From positions 221,558 through 280,702 of the forward strand of contig JAMPGE010000001.1 in assembly GCA_023664085.1 (NCBI GenBank): a stretch of DNA of 59,145 bases, written 5' to 3'. Position numbers and translations under genes: made by a program. Below, piece after piece: positions 53,425 to 59,145 of the stretch (position 1 is its first letter; the number at the start of each line of letters is the position of its first letter). The stretch is from Muribaculum sp. GTDB lineage: Bacteria; Bacteroidota; Bacteroidia; Bacteroidales; Muribaculaceae. The notes under the pieces are model-generated. The model was not told the origin of the DNA. It worked only from the letters and a program-made list of their open reading frames with translations, and searched no databases.

Positions 53425-53457
53425 ACCCCGTCTTATAAAATTTTATGGTTTGGGGGT
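53425..53457. repeat. 33-bp CCCC...GGGG dispersed element, copy 3
   Basis: ACCCC (53425-53429) and GGGGT (53453-53457) bracket an A/T-rich core, as in the 953-985 copy. It ends 10 bases from the apt stop. A looser GCTGATTTTTTATAAGGCGG at 53352-53371 resembles the inner part of the IS-remnant ends. Confidence 0.6.
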
Positions 53458-53466
53458 ACTATCCGG

Positions 53467-53991
53467 TCAATATTTGAGAAGGCTTGTGATTTCGCAATCC
53501 CTGGGAAGATTCTCGCGACCGTTGAGGGCGGTGAGTTCAACGATAAAGTTGATGTAAATCTTCTTTGGATTCATGCTTTTCACAAGGTTGTAGCAGGCAT
53601 TCATGGTGCCGCCGGTGGCGAGCAGATCGTCATGGAGCACTACTATATCGTTTTCATTGATGGCGTCGGAATGGAGTTCGATGGTATCTACGCCATATTC
53701 TTTGGCATACGCCATTTTCACGGTCACCGAAGGGAGTTTGCCGGGCTTACGGGCAGGGACAAAACCCGCACCGAGTTTATAGGCGAGGATAGAACCGCCG
53801 ATGAAACCGCGGGATTCGATACCCACCACCTTAGTCACGCCAAGATTCTTGTAGATATCGGTCAATTCATCACTCATTACGTGAAGAGCCTCACCGTTCT
53901 TCAGCATTGTGGTAAGGTCGCGAAACACGATACCTTTGGAAGGAAAATCGGGCACATCGCGAATCAGAGATTTCAGTTCTTCGAGTTGCAT
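53467..53991 (-). CDS. apt: Adenine phosphoribosyltransferase
   Basis: A 174-residue purine salvage enzyme that makes AMP from adenine and PRPP. The N-terminus MQLEELKSLIRDVPDFPSKGIVFRDLTT is typical; the PRPP-binding loop is VVLHDDLLATGGTMNA (residues about 116-131) and GIESRGFIGG lies near 52. The ATG at 53989-53991 is chosen; upstream in-frame codons run through the parS-like site and give a false N-terminus (MFHVEH...). mnmG lies upstream on the same strand. Confidence 0.95.
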   Translation of the reverse strand: MQLEELKSLIRDVPDFPSKGIVFRDLTTMLKNGEALHVMSDELTDIYKNLGVTKVVGIESRGFIGGSILAYKLGAGFVPARKPGKLPSVTVKMAYAKEYGVDTIELHSDAINENDIVVLHDDLLATGGTMNACYNLVKSMNPKKIYINFIVELTALNGRENLPRDCEITSLLKY

Positions 53992-54052
53992 ATTATTTAT
54001 ATTATTTAAAATTTTATCGTTTAAATCGGAATATTTCGAACTAAACACGACA

Positions 54053-54068
54053 TGTTCCACGTGGAACA
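54053..54068. promoter_or_regulatory. parS: parS-like centromere site
   Basis: TGTTCCACGTGGAACA is a perfect 16-bp palindrome that fits the bacterial parS consensus (TGTTtCACGTGAAACA, with the TTCC/GGAA variant). It lies between apt and mnmG. ParB would bind it to organise and segregate the chromosome origin region. mnmG (gidA) is often near oriC in bacteria. Confidence 0.85.
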
Positions 54069-54145
54069 ATTCAGGCTTAACTGTAAGACAAATCGGATAT
54101 TAATTTATTTTCAAAAATTAATCGAGGCGATTTTATCGTAGTTTT

Positions 54146-56056
54146 TTAATTTCGAATAAGGAGGGTCAGGATGTTGATATCGGCCGGTGATACTCCCGGT
54201 ATTCTCGAGGCCTGCCCGAGAGTGGCGGGGCGCTGGGCAGTCAATTTCTGGCGTGCTTCGGTTGACAGGGCCTTAATTGCGTTGTAATCGATGGATGCAG
54301 GGATACGAACGTGTTCGAGCCGCAGGTTTTTCTCCGCAGTCTGCCTTTCTCTCTCTATATATCCTTCGTATTTGATTTTGATTTCCGCGGATTCCGTCAC
54401 TTCCCCCGCCATATCATCCGAAAGGGATTCAATAAATTGACCGAGGGGTTTGGAAATCTCCTTCAGAGATTGCAATGAGATCTGGGGGCGTCGTACTAAA
54501 TCCGACAGTCTGCAGCCTGCATTAAGAATCGACGTACCTTTTTTCTGGAGAAATTCATTTACGACTTCCGACGGCTTTACCTTTTGATTATTGCAGAGAT
54601 TTATCAATTCTTCCACTAATTCATACTTTGCATGCAGTCGTTGCAATCGCTTATCATCGGCAAGTCCTATCTGATGTCCAAGAGGTGTGAGCCGCAAGTC
54701 GGAATCATCCTGACGGAGGAGAATTCTATATTCCGCACGGCTTGTAAACATTCGGTATGGTTCGTCGACTCCTTTGGTCACAAGATCGTCGATCAGCACT
54801 CCTATATATGCAGTGTCTCTTCCAAGCACAACGGGTTCCTCCCCTTTTATTTCCCTTGCCGCGTTGATTCCGGCCATCAGTCCTTGGGCGGCGGCTTCTT
54901 CATAGCCGGTGGTGCCGTTGACCTGTCCTGCGAGATAAAGACCCTTTATGATTTTTGATTCCATTGTAGCTTTGAGTTGCAACGGATCGAAATAATCATA
55001 TTCTATAGCATAGCCGGGGCGGAAGAAATGCACGTTGCGAAGGGCAGGTATTTGCCGCAACGCCTCCAATTGAACTTTCCAGGGAAGAGAACTTGAGAAT
55101 CCGTTGATATAGATCTCACGTGAATATTCACCTTCCGGCTCAAGAAACAGCTGATGACTTTCTTTATCGGCAAAAGTAACGATCTTGGTCTCGATACTCG
55201 GGCAATATCTTGGGCCCACGCTTTGGATCTGACCGTTGTACAAAGGGGAATCGGCAAGATTGTCGCGAAGTATTCTGTGTACTTCCGGATTTGTATGTAC
55301 AATATAGCAGGGACGCTGACGAAGTTCGGAGCGGACTTGGGGAAGAAATGAAAATTTGTGGTGAGAGGAAAACGATTCCGGCTTTTGCTCTTCGCAAAGA
55401 GAATAGTCAATGCTGTCGGCGTCGATACGGGCCGGAGTGCCGGTCTTCATTCTGCCTACCCGTATTCCTTCGGCCATCAATTGCTCGCTGATGCCGTGGG
55501 AAGCCGTCTCGCATATGCGTCCGCCTTCCACTTTGTCGCGGCCGAAGTGCATAAGACCGTTGAGAAAGGTGCCGGCCGTGAGAATAACTTTGGGCGCTTT
55601 GAATTCAAAACCAAGGGCCGTGCGCACTCCATCCACGCGGGATGACGGTTCGTCATCATTATCGGTTTTGGATATAATCAGAGAAGCACACAGGTCTTGA
55701 AAGAGAGTAAGACCGGGAGTGGAATCAAGCACTCGCCGCCATTCCTCGGAAAACTTCTGTCGATCGGATTGAACTCTTGGTGACCATACCGCCGGACCTT
55801 TTGAAAGGTTGAGCATTCTGAATTGGAGGCTTGTTTTGTCGGCAATAATACCCGTCATGCCGCCGAGAGCATCGATCTCACGAACAATCTGGCCTTTGGC
55901 AATACCGCCTACGGCCGGGTTGCACGACATCTGGGCCACACGACTCAAATCGGCCGTAACCAGCAAAGTTCGAGCACCCAAACGTGCCGCCGCAGTGGCC
56001 GCCTCACATCCGGCATGACCGGCACCAACCACAATCACATCATAGTCGAATCTCAT
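54146..56056 (-). CDS. mnmG: tRNA uridine-5-carboxymethylaminomethyl synthesis enzyme MnmG
   Basis: A 636-residue FAD protein that works with MnmE to place the cmnm5 group on U34 of tRNAs. The FAD motif is [19 protein letters not shown] (residues about 9-27), [20 protein letters not shown] follows, and [21 protein letters not shown] is near residue 375; the C-terminal helical domain ends in [18 protein letters not shown]. Length is normal. It follows ybeY by 44 bp and is followed by the parS-like site and apt. Confidence 0.97.
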   Translation of the reverse strand: MRFDYDVIVVGAGHAGCEAATAAARLGARTLLVTADLSRVAQMSCNPAVGGIAKGQIVREIDALGGMTGIIADKTSLQFRMLNLSKGPAVWSPRVQSDRQKFSEEWRRVLDSTPGLTLFQDLCASLIISKTDNDDEPSSRVDGVRTALGFEFKAPKVILTAGTFLNGLMHFGRDKVEGGRICETASHGISEQLMAEGIRVGRMKTGTPARIDADSIDYSLCEEQKPESFSSHHKFSFLPQVRSELRQRPCYIVHTNPEVHRILRDNLADSPLYNGQIQSVGPRYCPSIETKIVTFADKESHQLFLEPEGEYSREIYINGFSSSLPWKVQLEALRQIPALRNVHFFRPGYAIEYDYFDPLQLKATMESKIIKGLYLAGQVNGTTGYEEAAAQGLMAGINAAREIKGEEPVVLGRDTAYIGVLIDDLVTKGVDEPYRMFTSRAEYRILLRQDDSDLRLTPLGHQIGLADDKRLQRLHAKYELVEELINLCNNQKVKPSEVVNEFLQKKGTSILNAGCRLSDLVRRPQISLQSLKEISKPLGQFIESLSDDMAGEVTESAEIKIKYEGYIERERQTAEKNLRLEHVRIPASIDYNAIKALSTEARQKLTAQRPATLGQASRIPGVSPADINILTLLIRN

Positions 56057-56100
56057 ATCTTGCTAACCCCTAACTTTTTTCTCAATTATTTACCCGAAAC

Positions 56101-56520
56101 TTAGGCGTTTTCGTAAGCGAGAAGGGCCTTGTCTTCCTCAGACTCCATAATTTCTCTTTCTCCGGGTCCCTTATCGTCAATGCCACAGAGATGAAGCACA
56201 CCATGCACTATCACTCTCAGCAATTCATTCCGAAAGGGGAGGTGCAGCTCCTCGGCATTGGAAGCCACCGTGTCGAGCGAAATCACGATATCACCACCGA
56301 TCTTGTCGCCCTCTGTGTAATCGAATGTGATTATATCCGTGTAATAGTCATGACCCAGGAAGTCCCGGTTGTAGCGCAATATGTCGTCATCGCTGCAAAA
56401 GCGATATACGATATCGCCCACGTGATATCCGTGGGAATGGGCTACTGCTTCAAGCCATCTGAATACCTTGGCGGTATCAAGACATGGCATTTCTACGTTT
56501 TCTGTCTGAAATTCTATCAT
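56101..56520 (-). CDS. ybeY: Endoribonuclease YbeY
   Basis: A 139-residue zinc metallo-endoribonuclease for rRNA maturation and ribosome quality control. The zinc motif reads VHGVLHLCGIDDKGPGE (residues about 108-124): the first two His are kept, and the third ligand position has Asp instead of His, as I recall for Bacteroidetes YbeY (LCGYKD). The YTDIITFDY block is present. The ATG at 56518-56520 (MIEFQTENVEM) is chosen. Its promoter lies at 56642-56673. Confidence 0.93.
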   Translation of the reverse strand: MIEFQTENVEMPCLDTAKVFRWLEAVAHSHGYHVGDIVYRFCSDDDILRYNRDFLGHDYYTDIITFDYTEGDKIGGDIVISLDTVASNAEELHLPFRNELLRVIVHGVLHLCGIDDKGPGEREIMESEEDKALLAYENA

Positions 56521-56641
56521 CGTCGAAAGATTACATAGACCCCGCCTCTTCGAGATAAAAAGAAGTAAGGGACGTTGATATAAAAAACGACAACCCGATA
56601 AATTGGTTTCAGGCTGTCGCAATCATTTTCATAATTGCCAA

Positions 56642-56673
56642 CAAAGATAACAAATATTTTAAAAATTGACAAA
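56642..56673 (-). promoter_or_regulatory. Promoter for ybeY-mnmG
   Basis: On minus, TTTG (56670-56673), a 20-base spacer and TATCTTTG (56642-56649): full consensus. Start near 56635, leader about 115 bases. The 9-bp array begins 23 bases upstream of the -33 box. Confidence 0.75.
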
Positions 56674-56695
56674 TCAAACCAACAAACTCAAAGAT

Positions 56696-57326
56696 CCCCA
56701 TCAGCTCCATCAGCCCCATCAGCCCCATCTGCCCCATCAGTCCCATAAGCCCCATCAGTCCCATAAGCCCCATAAGCCCCATCAGCCCCATCAGGCCCAT
56801 CAGCCCCATCAGGCCCATCAGGCCCATCAGGCCCATTAGGCTCATCAGCCCCATCTGGCTCATCAGGCCCATCAGGCCCATCAGGCCCATCAGGCCTATC
56901 AGGCCCATCAGCCCCATCTGCCCCATCTGCCCCATCTGCCCCATCAGGCCCATCAGGCCCCATCAGGCCCGTCAGCCCCATCTGCCCCATCAGCCCCATC
57001 AGCCCCATCTGCCCCATCTGCCCCATCTGCCCCATCTGCCCCATCAGGCCCATCAGGCCCATCTGCCCCATCTGCCCCATCAGGCCCATCAGGCCCGTCA
57101 GCCCCATCTGGCTCATCAGGCCCATCAGCCCCATCAGGCTCATCAGCCTCATCTGGCCCATCAGGCTCATCAGGCCCATCAGCCTCATCAGCCTCATCTG
57201 GCTCATCAGGCCCATCAGCCCCATCAGGCCCATCAGGCTCATCAGCCTCATCTGGCCCATCAGGCCCATCAGGCCCATCAGCCTCATCTGGCTCATCAGG
57301 CCCATCAGGCCTATCAGGCCCATAAG
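56696..57326. repeat. Long 9-bp tandem array, about 70 units
   Basis: The stretch is 631 bases of nonamers such as GCCCATCAG, CCCCATCAG, CCCCATCTG and GCTCATCAG; one unit near 56960 has an extra C, which accounts for the length being 70 x 9 + 1. It fills most of the divergent gap between ybeY and the glycosyltransferase (56521-57593). The long frames across it (Met-Gly-Leu and Gly-Pro-Asp repeats) follow from the repeat; no start site or signal supports a gene. From 57327 to 57560 the sequence is A/T-rich with nothing recognised. Confidence 0.93.
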
Positions 57327-57566
57327 GCCCGACAATGCTTATTTTTTGTGATTATTTCTGTTTGCCATTTTTATAAACAATGTTTATAAACTATATAATT
57401 TGCTATATATATTACTATTACCGAAATTTTAATGAGTTTTTAGGCGGGCGAGATTTGAAATTTTGCAAAAGCGCGTGGACCTGTCAATGAAATTTCCAAG
57501 AACAAGCGATCGGACATAGACCATAGATGCCATATTATTGCATTTTTAGAAGCCGTGAATTTATTG

Positions 57567-57574
57567 TAAATTTG
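57567..57574 (+). promoter_or_regulatory. -7 box for the glycosyltransferase gene
   Basis: TAAATTTG is a full -7 match. The -33 region (TTTT/TTTA near 57544) is weak. Start near 57580, leader about 14 bases. Confidence 0.5.
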
Positions 57575-57593
57575 CGTTCCAAAATATTACAGC

Positions 57594-58841
57594 ATGAAAA
57601 TCGGATACGATGGCAAACGAGCCGTAAACAACATGACGGGGCTGGGCAACTATTCCCGTCTCGTGATAGAGGAAGTGGGAAAAAGATTTCTTCATTACAG
57701 AAACCTATCCAAGGAGAAAGAATCAGAGACTCCGGCCACGGCTTCCTCCAGGAAGGCTCCCATAGAATTCGGAATGCATACGTCCACTTATCGGAAAGCA
57801 GAACTTCCCGACTGGCAACTTCTGGTGTATACCCCCAAAATGCATCGCAATCCCCGTCTGGAACCACTTAGAAGACTTTACAATGTAGAATTCCGCTTTC
57901 CTCCCGCACAGGGTCTTTCGGGAAGCATGTGGCGCTCTTTTGGCATTTCCAACAATCTTAAGGCCGACGGCATAGATATCTATCATGGGCTAAGCAATGA
58001 ACTGCCGCTGAACATACGCAGCGCGGGAGTGAAAAGCATCGTCACGATCCACGACGTGATCTACCGGCGGCTCCCCTATTGCTATAAACCTATCGACAGA
58101 CTGATTTACGATTTCAAGTACGGACACTCGGCCCGCAACGCCGACAAAATCATTGCCGTGAGCCAACGTACAAAGGCCGATGTGATGGAATTCTATGATA
58201 TTCCGGAAGAAAAGATTGAGGTGGTGTATCAGGGTTGCGATGATATATTTCGTCAGGAATATAACGGGGCGGAACTAAAAGAGGCGGCTGCAAGACTGCA
58301 GCTTCCCCAGGAATACATCGTGCAGGTGGGCACCGTGGAACGCCGAAAAAATCTTGAGCTTACCTTGCGGGCACTCAGCGTACTTCCCCGGAAGATAAAA
58401 CTCGTGGTAGTGGGCCGCGACCATGGCGGATATAAAAAAAGAATGATACGGCTTGCAGCGGAATTAGGAGTTGGCTCAAGAGTAATCTGGCTTGAAGGAG
58501 TGGATTTCCACGATTTGCCACTCATCTATACGCAGGCCATAGCCGCCGTGTATCCAAGCAGATACGAAGGATTTGGCATACCTGTAATCGAGGCATTGGA
58601 ATGTAACACACCCGTGGTGGGCGCCACGGGGAGTTGTCTGGAGGAAGCCGGGGGAGAGGGGGGCATATACGTGTCGCCCGACGATCCCCGCGAAGCGGCC
58701 GAAGCCCTTTCAGCCTTGATTGCCGATCAGGAACTGAGACGCGGCAAAACATCCGCGGGTAAAATCCATGTATCAAAATTCGACAATACACGCATGGCCA
58801 ACCACATTATCGACATCTACCGGGGGTTGGTTGATGGTTGA
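57594..58841 (+). CDS. Glycosyltransferase family 4 protein
   Basis: A 415-residue GT-B fold retaining glycosyltransferase. The N-terminus MKIGYDGKRAVNNMTGLGNYSR is the acceptor-side loop with the GxGNY pattern; the donor-side half has VQVGTVERRKNLELTLRAL (residues about 240-258), VVVGRDHGGY, and YPSRYEGFGIPVIEALECNTPVV with the EX7E motif (E-GFGIPVI-E). It would add a sugar in envelope polysaccharide or glycolipid synthesis; donor and acceptor are unknown. The C-terminal Val-Asp-Gly and the TGA stop come from a 7-bp tandem array. Confidence 0.93.
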   Translation: MKIGYDGKRAVNNMTGLGNYSRLVIEEVGKRFLHYRNLSKEKESETPATASSRKAPIEFGMHTSTYRKAELPDWQLLVYTPKMHRNPRLEPLRRLYNVEFRFPPAQGLSGSMWRSFGISNNLKADGIDIYHGLSNELPLNIRSAGVKSIVTIHDVIYRRLPYCYKPIDRLIYDFKYGHSARNADKIIAVSQRTKADVMEFYDIPEEKIEVVYQGCDDIFRQEYNGAELKEAAARLQLPQEYIVQVGTVERRKNLELTLRALSVLPRKIKLVVVGRDHGGYKKRMIRLAAELGVGSRVIWLEGVDFHDLPLIYTQAIAAVYPSRYEGFGIPVIEALECNTPVVGATGSCLEEAGGEGGIYVSPDDPREAAEALSALIADQELRRGKTSAGKIHVSKFDNTRMANHIIDIYRGLVDG

Positions 58842-58898
58842 TGGTTGATGGTTGGTGGTTGATGGTTGATGGTTGATAGTTGATGGTTGATGGTTTAT
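58829..58898. repeat. 7-bp tandem array (GGTTGAT), ten units
   Basis: Ten consecutive 7-bp units, seven exact and three with one change. The glycosyltransferase stop (58839-58841) lies inside the second unit. The inverted-repeat element starts two bases after the last unit. Confidence 0.92.
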
Positions 58899-58900
58899 AG

Positions 58901-59048
58901 TAATGTCACTAAAATAAGGGTTCTCACTACATCGCCTCTTCGAGGCTCAGTTTGCTTGTCTTACTGGTCCCCAGACTAAAGTCTGGGGTTAACCACGAAT
59001 ATCGCCTCTACGAGGCGATCCCCGACAGTCCTTAATTTAGTGACATTA
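58901..59048. repeat. 148-bp inverted-repeat element with three hairpins, copy B
   Basis: Perfect 11-bp ends TAATGTCACTA (58901-58911) and TAGTGACATTA (59038-59048). Inside: GCCTC-TTC-GAGGC, CCCCAGACT-AA-AGTCTGGGG and ATCGCCTC-TAC-GAGGCGAT hairpins. It aligns end to end with 29380-29526, with a paired G-C to A-T change in the middle stem. Confidence 0.85.
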
Positions 59049-59059
59049 TAGTTTATAGT

Positions 59060-59145
59060 AATGTCACTATATTGTGAATTGTGGGAACTCGCCTCGGAGT
59101 TGATCGTTGATGTCACTATATTGTGAATTGTGGGAACTCGCCTCG
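59060..59145. repeat. 49-bp tandem units at the window edge
   Basis: ATGTCACTATATTGTGAATT followed by GTGGGAACTCGCCTCG starts at 59061 and again at 59110; the second copy is cut by the window end. The units begin with the same TAATGTCACTA/ATGTCACTA sequence as the ends of the 148-bp element. Confidence 0.75.

Noticed and set aside
53991..56520. oriC itself
   Set aside because: The parS-like site and mnmG suggest origin proximity, but I saw no cluster of DnaA boxes and no dnaA or parAB gene in the window.
56696..57326. CRISPR array
   Set aside because: The units are contiguous 9-mers with no unique spacers and no cas genes nearby. The other arrays in the window fail for the same reason.
56609..57335. 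Frames giving Met-Gly-Leu and collagen-like Gly-Pro-Asp repeats
   Set aside because: They arise from the 9-bp array read in different phases; there is no signal peptide, promoter or non-repeat domain to support a protein.

Overview
The window reads as a chromosomal segment of a Bacteroidota bacterium, order Bacteroidales; a gut lineage such as Muribaculaceae is a guess from overall gene content, not something I could test. The evidence is repeated promoters of the Bacteroidetes type (TTTG, a spacer of about 19-20 bases, then TAnnTTTG), little use of Shine-Dalgarno sites, outer-membrane lipoproteins, a TonB-dependent receptor, proteins with type IX secretion C-terminal tails, and families largely confined to Bacteroidales (DUF4834, DUF4286, DUF5689, DUF5715, DUF6359, DUF6377). 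Most of it is housekeeping: phosphatidylethanolamine synthesis (psd, pssA), pheT, yebC, rpoN, dusB, fatty-acid synthesis (fabF, acpP), a 2-oxoacid:ferredoxin oxidoreductase (korAB), ruvC, rnr, uvrC, apt, mnmG, ybeY, the SRP RNA and tRNA-Thr.

Layout. 1-3.0 kb: a minus-strand operon psd-pssA-DUF4834-HAD. 3.2-6.7 kb: pheT and yebC on plus. 6.7-10 kb: a ClC channel and rpoN on minus. 10-16.4 kb: a DUF6377 regulator, then minus-strand flippase, DUF2807, dusB and an M16 peptidase. 16.5-25.7 kb: a TPR protein, a DUF5715 lipoprotein, a large AsmA protein, a HAD mutase, a Na/Pi cotransporter and a mannose-1-phosphate guanylyltransferase. 25.8-26.7 kb: a deleted IS5-type element with both ends. 26.7-36 kb: yifB, a lipoprotein, a WYL regulator, fabF/acpP and korAB. 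36-47 kb: the most notable locus. 47-57 kb: SRP RNA/tRNA-Thr and DNA/RNA maintenance genes, with a perfect parS-like site between mnmG and apt. 57.6-59.1 kb: a glycosyltransferase and dispersed repeats.

The best candidate for an undescribed system is the minus-strand run from 46987 down to 35908: deoC, a secreted EEP-fold nuclease/phosphatase, a TonB-dependent receptor, two DUF6359/DUF5689 proteins (one clear lipoprotein in the position where a SusD would be expected) and two secreted endonuclease I proteins with type IX sorting tails, ending in a strong terminator. Together they look like a dedicated extracellular DNA degradation, capture and catabolism locus: cut DNA outside, trim or dephosphorylate it, import products through the TonB receptor, and feed deoxyribose-5-phosphate to DeoC.

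A second theme is non-coding. The window holds at least eight short-period tandem arrays (7, 8, 9 and 14 bp), three of which supply the stop codon of the neighbouring gene; a 147/148-bp element with terminal inverted repeats and three hairpins in two copies; and a roughly 33-bp CCCC...GGGG dispersed motif that also forms the ends of the IS remnant.
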